Translations under genes and position numbers: made by a program
Shown here: positions 29,628-37,437 of the stretch, piece after piece
How positions within the stretch are numbered: position 1 is the first letter of the stretch
Layout: every line of letters begins with the position of its first letter
From: Jannaschia pagri
GTDB lineage: Bacteria > Pseudomonadota > Alphaproteobacteria > Rhodobacterales > Rhodobacteraceae
Assembly: GCF_019655435.1 (NCBI RefSeq)
Contig: NZ_BPFH01000001.1
Span: 682,001 to 746,000, forward strand
Direction of reading: 5' to 3'
DNA length: 64,000 nucleotides
Notes under the pieces: generated by a model
The model's input: the letters and a program-made list of their open reading frames with translations, nothing else
What the model was told of the DNA's origin: nothing
Databases searched by the model: none

Positions 29628-29830
29628 GACAGGCGTCCTTTGCGAATGGGGTCGGAGGAGTTTGGTCGATGTGGGCGGTCCAGCATCTTTGCCCGACGCC
29701 CCAGACGTATCAGGGCGCCGGGGTCGTAATTCGCACGCCTATGGTCGCGGGTCCCGTCATCGCGGGCCTTATAGGCACGGCGTTCCAGGGCGGCAAGGAT
29801 GCGATAGCCCCCGCCGAAACCGCGCCCCAT
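29624..29830 (-). CDS. hypothetical basic protein upstream of ileS
   Basis: 68 residues from the ATG at 29830, very basic, beginning MGRGFGGGYRILAALERR. Its stop overlaps the ileS start by 4 bp (ATGA), which is the main argument that it is translated. The frame is open back to 30118 but the upstream part looks non-coding. No family recognised. It could be only a leader that couples translation to ileS. Confidence 0.4.
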   Translation of the reverse strand: MGRGFGGGYRILAALERRAYKARDDGTRDHRRANYDPGALIRLGRRAKMLDRPHRPNSSDPIRKGRLS

Positions 29831-29910
29831 TCGTGACCCAAAGATGTGGAACGTGCTTTTAACTGAAAGTTTACGTGCCTGTGCAACCGTGTCGTGGAGG
29901 AGACTTAGAT

Positions 29911-30066
29911 ATGCCTTTGGACCTACTACTCGCCTTCTTGGGAACGACCCTAATCGTCCTTGTTCCGCTCTGCCTTCCCCTTCCCTCCCGACGGTCACAC
30001 GGGATCCGACAGTTCGGCGCCGTGCTGGACGTCGACCCCCAGCCGGGGGCGTTTCCCCGCGGGTGA
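29911..30066 (+). CDS. small membrane peptide or truncated transporter N-terminus
   Basis: 51 residues from the ATG at 29911 with a strong ribosome-binding site GGAGGAG. The first 25 residues (MPLDLLLAFLGTTLIVLVPL) form one transmembrane helix; the rest is basic and unremarkable. The start resembles the first helix of LysE-type exporters before diverging, so it may be a broken remnant (inference). Not present in known small-protein families that I can name. Confidence 0.35.
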   Translation: MPLDLLLAFLGTTLIVLVPLCLPLPSRRSHGIRQFGAVLDVDPQPGAFPRG

Positions 30067-30501
30067 TAGCTGATCGGGCGGTTATGCTTGGTCGCGGGAC
30101 TGGACTGGTGTCTGACACCCTGATCGAGATTTGGTGCGCAACGGGTGTTGAGACCCCGAGACCGTCTTGTGGCGGATCACACTGGGCACGGAGGGGCGCC
30201 GGATACCCAGAGGCTGATCATTTGGAGAGATCCTGGACGCTGGGTCCGTGGGATCATGGCATAGGGTCACGGGCTGCGGATAATGGGTTCGCATCGCCGA
30301 GCGTGACTTGCGCCACTCTGTGAACCTGGACGCAAAGACCGCGCTAAGGCATCGGTGCGATGACCCGTTCTTGCGGTGGGTCGGCAGTCAAACAGGTTTT
30401 CTGTGGCCCGCGCCTGAGCATAGGGTCTGGGGTCACGCGGCAGACGTCATCCGACGCGGCCCTGTCTAAAGGACCGCCGACCGGCCATCCGGGCAAGCGC
30501 C
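30067..30501. other. 435-bp region without a convincing gene
   Basis: Between the small peptide frame and the end of the fusion reductase gene. No good ribosome-binding site plus long frame, no terminator and no recognisable RNA were seen. Possibly the decayed continuation of the transporter-like frame at 29911. Confidence 0.4.
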
Positions 30502-32145
30502 CTAGCCCTCGGCGGCCCGCTTCGCAGCGGTGACATGATCCCAGACCTTTGAAATCACGACAGACCCTTCACCAACCGCGCTTGCTACACGCTTGACCGA
30601 GCCATGGCGCACATCCCCAACGGCAAAGATACCATCATGGGATGTCGCGAAGGGGCTGTCCTTGCCAACCGCTTGGCCGGTCAGAAGGAACCCGTTGCCG
30701 TCACACTGAACCGCGCCCCCCAACCACGCGGTGTTGGGCGCAGCGCCGACCATGATGAACAGCGCGCGAGTCTCGATGCGCGTGGGCCCGTCTGCAACAC
30801 CCGCGCCCTTGAGGGTGACCGCCGACAGGTGATCGTCGCCCTCCAACCCGGCAACCTCGGTCTGGTAGTGGATTTGGATGTTGGGATCGGCTTCCAACCG
30901 GGACGAGAGATACGACGACATAGAGGCAGCCAAGCTATCGCGCCGCACAAGCAGATGCACACATTTGGCATGGCGCGACAGGTACATGGCCGCCTGTCCC
31001 GCCGAATTCCCACCACCGATAATGACCACATCGGTGTTCTTGCAAAACCGCGCCTCCGTCTCAGTGGCCGCGTAGTAGATTCCCGCGCCCTCCAGGTCCT
31101 CCAGCCGCCCCAAAGGCAACCGACGGTATTGCACACCCGTCGCGATGACGATGGAGCGGGCGCAGGTCTCCGTCCCATCGTCCAAGGTCACGCAGAAAAT
31201 CCCAGAATCGTCGACCGTCAGGGCCGTCGCCCGGCGCGGGACGGCAAACCGGGTGCCAAACTTCATGGCCTGCACTTCGCCACGCCAACACAGGTCCGCG
31301 CCGGAAATCCCGGTTGGAAAGCCCATGTAGTTTTCGATCCGACTAGAGGTGCCCGCCTGCCCACCGATGGTCGCATCTTCCACCACCAAAGCGCTCAACC
31401 CCTCGGCCCCCGCATAGACCGCCGCCGCGATCCCGCCCGGGCCGCCCCCCACGATCAGCACGTCGTGGACAACATCCGCCTCAAGATCCAGATCCAAGCC
31501 ATAAAGCGCGGCGACCTTGCGCGGCGTTGGGTCCTCGATCACTTGGTCCTTGCCGTAGACGACGGCTGGATGCTGCGGGATCAAAGCGCAGGACGTGGCG
31601 ATCTCGCCGGCCTCCGCATCGTCGAGATCAAGGGCGCGATAGGGGATGCGGTTGCGCGCCGCAAAGGCGCCAATCGCGCGAATATCCCGGTCCCGGTCCA
31701 TCCCAATCAGCGTCAATGACGCCTGGTCGCTTTCCAGAAGGCGCCGCCTGCGGGCCGACATCACCGTCACGATGATATCCGACATCTCCGGCACCTGGCC
31801 CATGAGCGCGAGCATGGGATCGCGGGGCGCCGCCAACATCCGGGCCTCGGTCACCGTCCGCATGCCGAGCATGGCCCTGGCACCGGTCAAGAAACTGATT
31901 TCGCCCGCGAACTGACCGGGTCCCAGGACCGCCCCGTCGCCATAGCGCCCCCCCGTCAGCGGATCGACAGCCTCAGCCTCGCCTTCCAACATGTAATAGA
32001 AGGTGTCCATTGGGTCCCCCAGGGACACGAATGTCGTCTTTGGGGGCAGGACAACCTCCTCCGCAATCTCGCGGATGCGCGCCACATGGGCCTCGGTCAG
32101 GGGCGTGCGCACCATGGTACGCAGATCGGCAGCAAGGGATTCCAT
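30502..32145 (-). CDS. FAD-dependent thioredoxin-reductase-like protein with cyclic-nucleotide-binding domain
   Basis: 547 residues in three parts. Residues 1-130 form a CAP-type cNMP-binding fold (FYYMLEGEAEAVDP, GPGQFAGEISFLTGARA). Residues 140-220 resemble a glutaredoxin/thioredoxin-like fold (PYRALDLDD, SCALIPQHPAVVYG). From about 228 comes a thioredoxin-reductase module with FAD motif GGGPGGIAAAVYAGAEGL, GGQAGTSSRIENYMGFP, NAD motif IIGGGNSAGQAAMYLS and GIFAVGDVRHGSVKRVASAVGEGS. The dithiol CxxC of true reductases is absent: the site reads YYAATETEARFC. It starts 4 bp after ycjF, so it belongs to the ycjX-ycjF unit. Electron partner unknown. Confidence 0.85.
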   Translation of the reverse strand: MESLAADLRTMVRTPLTEAHVARIREIAEEVVLPPKTTFVSLGDPMDTFYYMLEGEAEAVDPLTGGRYGDGAVLGPGQFAGEISFLTGARAMLGMRTVTEARMLAAPRDPMLALMGQVPEMSDIIVTVMSARRRRLLESDQASLTLIGMDRDRDIRAIGAFAARNRIPYRALDLDDAEAGEIATSCALIPQHPAVVYGKDQVIEDPTPRKVAALYGLDLDLEADVVHDVLIVGGGPGGIAAAVYAGAEGLSALVVEDATIGGQAGTSSRIENYMGFPTGISGADLCWRGEVQAMKFGTRFAVPRRATALTVDDSGIFCVTLDDGTETCARSIVIATGVQYRRLPLGRLEDLEGAGIYYAATETEARFCKNTDVVIIGGGNSAGQAAMYLSRHAKCVHLLVRRDSLAASMSSYLSSRLEADPNIQIHYQTEVAGLEGDDHLSAVTLKGAGVADGPTRIETRALFIMVGAAPNTAWLGGAVQCDGNGFLLTGQAVGKDSPFATSHDGIFAVGDVRHGSVKRVASAVGEGSVVISKVWDHVTAAKRAAEG

Positions 32146-32149
32146 AGGG

Positions 32150-33247
32150 CTACTCCTTGGGACCGAACAGGCCGGTCAATGCGCGCTGGACCAGCGCAGT
32201 GATGCGGGGCGGGCGTTCGTGGGTGAATGGCAGCGGGCGGCACACCTCCATCGCGGCAAGGCCCACGCGCGCGGTCAGCGCGCCATTCACCATCCCTTCG
32301 CCAAAGCGACGGCTCAGTTTGGCCAGGACACCACCGCCCGCGACGGAGTGGATCAGGTCGTCCCCCACGGCCACGGCCCCCGTGGCCGCCAGATGGGTGA
32401 GGACCGTGCGCGCCAAGCGCCACGACCCGAGCGTGCCGCCGCGCCCGCCGTAGATCAGCGCGATCCGCCGGATCATCCGCAGGTTGGCGGTCAGCGCTGC
32501 CACCACATCCGCCAGGGCAAGGGGCACGACCGCCGTCACAAGCGCGACCTGACGGGCGGCTGCCTCGACCTCCCGCGCGGCGGCGGTGTCCAGGGGAGCG
32601 AGCACATCGCGTTCGATAGCCGCGACCATGGCATCGGCGTCAAAGATGTCCTCCCGCCGCGCGGCCAGCGCATCGCGGCCCCACTTGGTGTCGGACCGGC
32701 CCGCGTAAAAGCCCGCCACTCGGTCCGCCAGTGCGCGGGCCGACGCAAGGTCGGTGACCGCGGCTGCGGCGCGGCGCAAGCCATCGATCCGACCAAGCCG
32801 TGACAGGGCGCTGATTTCCCGCAAGATGACCGCAGCGCAAACGATCAAGAACGCGGCCACAAGCGCCGTCGCCAACAGACCCAGGAGCGGGTTGGCGGCC
32901 AAGAGGCCCGCTACGAACTCCCACGCGGCAACCGACACGGCAAAGGTCAAAACCGCCCCCAAGGTCCCCCAGAACCAGCCTGCCAAAGACCGCTCCCGCC
33001 GGGTGGCCAACAGGGCCACGGTCTGCATGGCCTGGCCCGAGGGCGGCGGCGGCCCGATCTCATCGGGCACGGGAGGGGCGGACGCTGGGTCAACGGGCGT
33101 CTCGGTCCCGGACGGTGCCTCTGTTCCGGTAGGCTTTTCCGGGGCCGTACGCGCCGCAGAGGCCGCACCTGGCTTCGATACCGGTGTGTCTTCCAGGTCA
33201 AACAGGACGGCCCCACGGCGGCGGGGACCTGGGGTCGACGTCGTCAT
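32150..33247 (-). CDS. YcjF family (TIGR01620/DUF697) inner-membrane protein
   Basis: 365 residues. An N-terminal Pro/Ala-rich cytoplasmic region of about 85 residues precedes two transmembrane helices (WGTLGAVLTFAVSVAAWEF and LLATALVAAFLIVCAAVIL), then a helical C-terminal domain with the DUF697 core MIRRIALIYGGRGGTLGSWRLARTVLTHL. It is the standard partner of YcjX, whose gene lies upstream with a hairpin between them. Function of the pair is linked to envelope stress in enterobacteria; the mechanism is unclear. Confidence 0.85.
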   Translation of the reverse strand: MTTSTPGPRRRGAVLFDLEDTPVSKPGAASAARTAPEKPTGTEAPSGTETPVDPASAPPVPDEIGPPPPSGQAMQTVALLATRRERSLAGWFWGTLGAVLTFAVSVAAWEFVAGLLAANPLLGLLATALVAAFLIVCAAVILREISALSRLGRIDGLRRAAAAVTDLASARALADRVAGFYAGRSDTKWGRDALAARREDIFDADAMVAAIERDVLAPLDTAAAREVEAAARQVALVTAVVPLALADVVAALTANLRMIRRIALIYGGRGGTLGSWRLARTVLTHLAATGAVAVGDDLIHSVAGGGVLAKLSRRFGEGMVNGALTARVGLAAMEVCRPLPFTHERPPRITALVQRALTGLFGPKE

Positions 33248-33315
33248 GGGCGTCCTCCGTGGCTTCTCGGTACAGGTATGCCGCCCGAACAGCGTTGCAA
33301 CGGCGGCGGCCTGGT

Positions 33316-33340
33316 GCCCAATTTTCTGAGAAAATTGGCG
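33316..33340 (-). terminator. AT-rich hairpin between ycjX and ycjF
   Basis: CCAATTTTC-TGA-GAAAATTGG, a perfect inverted repeat whose arms carry their own A/T runs, so it works in either orientation. A near copy lies at 60605-60636. Here it may attenuate transcription from ycjX into ycjF. Confidence 0.55.
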
Positions 33341-33362
33341 GCCCCCTCCCCAGGCAAGCCCC

Positions 33363-34760
33363 TCACACCCGGTCCGCCAGCAAGAACTCGGCCGCGCGGT
33401 CCAGGCGGATGAACGGCGGCCCCTCTCCTGGGCGCAGGGTCAGGGGCGCGGGCGCGAACTCCATCAGGTCGTAGTCTCCGTCGAGCCAGACCTCCGCCCC
33501 TTGGGCTGCGGGTGTCAGGATATGACTGGCATCGGGTGGCAACTCCCCGGGGAAGAGCGCGGCCTCCTTCCCGGTTTCCATCAACCGACCGCGGACCACT
33601 GGCAGCGTTTCGCCTTTGTGCACACGCTCTTCCTCGACGGTCGCACGCAACGCCGCCAACGCCAGGACCCGCGTTCCGGCCCCTGCGAAATCCGCCCTCC
33701 GACGGGCGTCTGACACCATGGCGTCCAAGATATCGGTTAGCCGCGCATGCTGGGTGTGGTGCAGGTGGTCGGCCTTTGTTGCCGCGAAGAGCACACGATC
33801 CACCCGCCGCGCACCTAGCAGCGCCATTAGCCAGCCCAGCGCCCCCGGCTTAAATGCACTCAAGATATCGGCAATCGCGGCGCGCATCTCTTCGACGGCA
33901 CGGGGTCCGCGACGGATCGCGCCCAGCACATCCAGCAGAACCACCTGCCGGTCAAGCCGGGCGAAATGGTCACGAAAGAACGGTTGCACGACCTTGGCCT
34001 TATAGGCGTCGAACCGTCGCTCCATCTCTCGGCGCAGGGACCCGCGCGGGGCCTCTCCGGGCGGCAGAGGCGCGAAGGTCAGCACGGGCGAGCCCTCAAG
34101 ATCCCCGGGCAGCAGAAACCGCCCAGGCGTCAAGTCATAGGCCCCAGCGTCCCGCGCCGCCCGCAGCGCCGAGGTGTAGGCGGCCGCCAAGGTTTGGGCC
34201 ACAGGCTCCTGCAATTTGGCCGCGCCATCGACCTCGGCCATCGCAGCGGCGTAGCCCTCGGCCCCCCAGGATGCCAGCCGCGTCAGCGCCCGTGCGGACC
34301 AAGCGTCATAGGTCTTTTCCATCAACCCCAGGTCCAGCAGCCATTCCCCAGGGTAGTCCACGATGTCCAAATGCACCACGCGCGGGCCGCGCAACCCGCC
34401 CAGCATCCCCGAGGGCCGCACCTTCAGCGACAGCCGGAGCTCCGACACGGCGCGGGTGCCCTCGGGCCAATGGGGTTGGGCGGAGGTCAAAGCACCCAAA
34501 TGCTTCTCAAACTCGAACCGGGGAACGGTATCGTCCGGTTGGGGTTGCAGAAACGCCGTCTCGATCCGGCTGGCGCCGCTGAACCCGCCCATGCGGCCCC
34601 GATCCATAAGGTTGGCGACAAGTGAGGTGATGAAGACCGTCTTGCCCGCCCGGCTGAGGCCAGTGACGCCAAGACGCACCGTGGGGTCGAACACCTCGGT
34701 CACGCTATTGGCCACATCCTCCACGCCGCGCGTCACCGCATCCGCAAACCGTCCGATCAT
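33363..34760 (-). CDS. YcjX family GTPase-like protein (DUF463)
   Basis: 465 residues from the ATG at 34760. The P-loop is GVTGLSRAGKTVF (Lys40, Thr41). Other family blocks are HLDIVDYPGEWLLDLGLM, FVFxxTKADHLHHTQH seen as FAATKADHLHHTQH, and the C-terminal PPFIRLDRAAEFLLADRV. YcjX proteins are large P-loop NTPases that act with the membrane protein YcjF, encoded next. The frame is open upstream to 35030 but the upstream part overlaps the divergent ada gene region and lacks homology. Confidence 0.92.
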   Translation of the reverse strand: MIGRFADAVTRGVEDVANSVTEVFDPTVRLGVTGLSRAGKTVFITSLVANLMDRGRMGGFSGASRIETAFLQPQPDDTVPRFEFEKHLGALTSAQPHWPEGTRAVSELRLSLKVRPSGMLGGLRGPRVVHLDIVDYPGEWLLDLGLMEKTYDAWSARALTRLASWGAEGYAAAMAEVDGAAKLQEPVAQTLAAAYTSALRAARDAGAYDLTPGRFLLPGDLEGSPVLTFAPLPPGEAPRGSLRREMERRFDAYKAKVVQPFFRDHFARLDRQVVLLDVLGAIRRGPRAVEEMRAAIADILSAFKPGALGWLMALLGARRVDRVLFAATKADHLHHTQHARLTDILDAMVSDARRRADFAGAGTRVLALAALRATVEEERVHKGETLPVVRGRLMETGKEAALFPGELPPDASHILTPAAQGAEVWLDGDYDLMEFAPAPLTLRPGEGPPFIRLDRAAEFLLADRV

Positions 34761-34868
34761 CACGCGTCCCCTTGGCCTTGGTCGCAAAGATAGGGATGCA
34801 AACGCCGGAGGAAAAGCCACGCCCGAAATCAGGCTGCACGACCCCGGTGGGCGCGGTAGGGTCGGGCC

Positions 34869-35912
34869 ATGCTGTTCGACTTGCCCTCCGACGACACGCT
34901 TTACGCCGCGCTTCTGGCCCGCGACCCTGCCTATGACGGTCAGGCCTGGGTCGCCGTGACCTCGACCGGTATCTTTTGCCGCCTGACCTGTCCCGCCCCC
35001 AAACCGAAGCGCGTCAATTGCCGGTTCCACGCCTCAGTCGCCACCTGCCTGGAGGCCGGGTTCCGCCCCTGCAAGCGGTGCCACCCGCTCACCGAAGGCC
35101 AAGACCCCGCCGTCCGTGACCTGCTTGAGGCTTTGGAGCGCGCGCCCGACCGCCGGTGGACCGAAGACGACGTGGCCGCGCAGGGCTATGATCCGTCCAC
35201 CATTCGCCGCGCCTTTCGCCGTCAGTTCGGCATGACATTCCTGGCCATGGCGCGGCTCAGGCGGTTGGGGCGCGGGGCCAAGGCCTTGCGCGACGGCGGC
35301 GCCGTGATCGAGGCCCAGTTGGCCGCCGATTTCGACAGCGCTTCGGGCTTTCGCGCGGCCTTTGCCCGCCACCTCGGCACCGCGCCCGGGCACCTGAAGG
35401 CCGACGCGCTGCTACAAGCCGATTGGATAGATACCGGCCTCGGCCCCATGGTCGCCGTCTCCAGCAAGACCCATCTACACCTGCTGGAGTTCGCGGACCG
35501 GCCCGCCCTCCCGCGCGAGCTCAAGGTCCTGCAGCGGGAGGCGAAGGGATCCCTCGGGCTGGGGCGCCTGCCACCGACGGATCGGATCGAGGCCGAACTG
35601 ACAGCCTATCTGGCCGGTCAAGACGCGGCCTTCGACACCCCGCTGCACCCTGGTGGCACACCGTTCCAGCGACAGGTTTGGGAGGCCCTGCGCCAGGTCC
35701 CGGCGGGTCAAACACGCAGCTATTCAGACATCGCCCAAGCCATCGCCCGTCCAGAAGCCACCCGCGCCGTCGCCCGTGCCAATGGGGCGAACCGCATCGC
35801 CATCGCGATCCCCTGCCACAGGATCCTAGGGGCCGACGGATCGCTGACCGGCTATGGGGGCGGGCTGTGGCGCAAACGACGCCTGATCGAGGTCGAACGC
35901 GCCTACGCCTAA
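34869..35912 (+). CDS. ada: Ada: methyl-phosphotriester sensor, AraC-type regulator and O6-methylguanine-DNA methyltransferase
   Basis: 347 residues, full-length three-part Ada. The zinc/methyl-acceptor domain has Cys37, Cys41, Cys68 and Cys71 (IFCRLTC and PCKRC). An AraC helix-turn-helix follows at about 90-175, then the methyltransferase with the acceptor cysteine in AIPCHRILG (Cys316) and GGLWRKRRLIEVE. It repairs alkylated DNA by suicide transfer and activates its own gene when methylated. The ATG at 34869 is the first possible start. No alkB or alkA adjacent. Confidence 0.96.
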   Translation: MLFDLPSDDTLYAALLARDPAYDGQAWVAVTSTGIFCRLTCPAPKPKRVNCRFHASVATCLEAGFRPCKRCHPLTEGQDPAVRDLLEALERAPDRRWTEDDVAAQGYDPSTIRRAFRRQFGMTFLAMARLRRLGRGAKALRDGGAVIEAQLAADFDSASGFRAAFARHLGTAPGHLKADALLQADWIDTGLGPMVAVSSKTHLHLLEFADRPALPRELKVLQREAKGSLGLGRLPPTDRIEAELTAYLAGQDAAFDTPLHPGGTPFQRQVWEALRQVPAGQTRSYSDIAQAIARPEATRAVARANGANRIAIAIPCHRILGADGSLTGYGGGLWRKRRLIEVERAYA

Positions 35913-36000
35913 GGCCGCGCTGACCCGGACCGTGACCACCGCACCCTCCCTGCGCAACCCCGCAACCTGGGTCGCTAGCGAGGCAGGTCCAGGCGCTCGC

Positions 36001-36313
36001 TTAGGCCTGCCGACCCGTGTCGAACAACTGGCAGTAACCGCGCAGACCGATGTGTTCATTGGCCATCTCGGCCATATCTTTGAACCTCATACCAGCCGCT
36101 AGCGGTACAAGCACAAACCTGTCGGACATATGGCTGAACTGATCCTCCCGCATGCCGGAGCCAACCGCCCGTATGGCCCCTGACAGGAACAGATGCCTGT
36201 TGGGGAAAGCACCCGGGACAGATGCAGGACCTCGTCAGCGTTCCGGAAGGGTTCGGGAAGTTCGCACCCGGCGACAGGGCGGCTCCGGTGTCCGGACAAA
36301 TCAGCTCGATCAC
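36001..36313 (-). pseudogene. possible frameshifted gene remnant
   Basis: Within the 546-bp gap between ada and truA. A 50-codon minus frame 36153-36001 encodes a protein-like C-terminus (MREDQFSHMSDRFVLVPLAA, then RFKDMAEMANEHIGLRGY, ending FDTGRQA). A different minus frame just upstream (36299 downward) contains PFRNADEVLHLSRVL, which also looks protein-like. Joining them needs one frameshift near 36200. No family recognised; the 50-residue frame alone could be a small gene. The rest of the gap, 36314-36458, holds nothing I can identify. Confidence 0.35.
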
Positions 36314-36458
36314 CGCATGAAGCGGATTAACAAATCACAAATCGACGTCCGACACAGATCATACCACCGTCACCCCCAAATCACCCATCGACTACATGTC
36401 GTGCGGGCGCCGACGCAGGCCCTTGCCCCTAGCCCCCGGCCGGCCCTATGGGACGGCC

Positions 36459-37229
36459 ATGCCTCGCTACGCCATGCGCATTGAATATGACGGCCGCCCC
36501 TTTGCAGGGTGGCAACGTCAGGACGGCCCTGACAGCGTGCAACAGCGCCTGGAGGAGGCCCTGCGCGCCCTCGACCCGACCGTGCCCAGCATTGCAGCCG
36601 CCGGTCGGACGGACGCCGGAGTGCATGCGACAGGCCAAGTGGCCCACGCGGATTTGTCTAAGGATTGGAGTGCCTTCCGCCTATCGGAAGCCGTGAACTG
36701 GCATCTGAAGCCCATGCCCATCGCGGTGACCGCTTGCGCGCCTGTGGACGACGATTGGCACGCGCGCTTTTCGGCGTTGGAGCGGCGCTATACCTTCCGC
36801 ATCATCGCGCGGCGGGCGCCTTTGACGCTGGACGCGGGTCAAGCCTGGCGGGTGATCGGCCCGCTCAATGTGGATGCCATGCGCGAGGGGGCCAAGCATC
36901 TGATCGGATTGCATGATTTCACGACCTTCAGGGCCTCGATCTGTCAGGCGAAAAGCCCGGTCAAGACCCTCGATGAGATCACCATCGAAGAGGCCCCCTA
37001 CCCCGGCGGGCAGGACATCCGGCTGCACATCCGGGCGCGGAGTTTCCTGCATAATCAAGTGCGTAGCATCGCTGGCACGTTAGAGCGGGTGGGCGCAGGG
37101 TCTTGGCCGCCCGACCGCGTTGCAGAAGCGCTCGCCGCCCGCAACCGCGCAGCCTGCGGCCCCGTGTCACCGCCCGATGGGCTGGTGCTCACGGGGGTGG
37201 GATACGAGGCGGACCCCTTCGTGTCCTAG
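36459..37229 (+). CDS. truA: tRNA pseudouridine synthase A
   Basis: 256 residues. It converts uridines 38-40 in the anticodon stem-loop to pseudouridine. The catalytic aspartate is Asp52 in [13 protein letters not shown]; other blocks are [15 protein letters not shown] at the N-terminus, [26 protein letters not shown] and [17 protein letters not shown]. The ATG at 36459 was chosen by family length; an ATG five codons later is possible. Confidence 0.96.
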   Translation: MPRYAMRIEYDGRPFAGWQRQDGPDSVQQRLEEALRALDPTVPSIAAAGRTDAGVHATGQVAHADLSKDWSAFRLSEAVNWHLKPMPIAVTACAPVDDDWHARFSALERRYTFRIIARRAPLTLDAGQAWRVIGPLNVDAMREGAKHLIGLHDFTTFRASICQAKSPVKTLDEITIEEAPYPGGQDIRLHIRARSFLHNQVRSIAGTLERVGAGSWPPDRVAEALAARNRAACGPVSPPDGLVLTGVGYEADPFVS

Positions 37230-37340
37230 GAGCAACGGGCAGGTCTTAAGGCGCTGTAATTTTGTCTAAAATTCGGGGTCACCCCCGGTACGCCATCAGT
37301 ACACCCTCCGTACAGACTATGGGTGCAGACGACGTCCGTT

Positions 37341-37358
37341 AACGCTTTGGAAAGCGTT
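37341..37358. promoter_or_regulatory. inverted repeat AACGCTTT-GG-AAAGCGTT
   Basis: Perfect 8-bp arms with a two-base centre, 80 bp upstream of the unknown membrane-protein gene and 112 bp after truA. The tight spacing suits a protein-binding site better than an RNA terminator. Binding factor unknown. Confidence 0.4.
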
Positions 37359-37437
37359 CTGCCCGTGGCCCGTGAGTCGTTGACGGACGCGGGATCAGCC
37401 GTCTTGATGGGCACCAGAAACGGCAGGGCGAGCGTTT

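Noticed and set aside
27393-29729. 778-codon plus-strand frame
   Set aside because: Exact antisense shadow of ileS; amino-acid composition (His/Asp/Gly/Val-rich) is that of a reversed high-GC gene and there is no ribosome-binding site.
32150-34760. Dynamin-like or defence GTPase system
   Set aside because: The motifs identify the widespread YcjX/YcjF pair, which is a housekeeping set rather than a new system.
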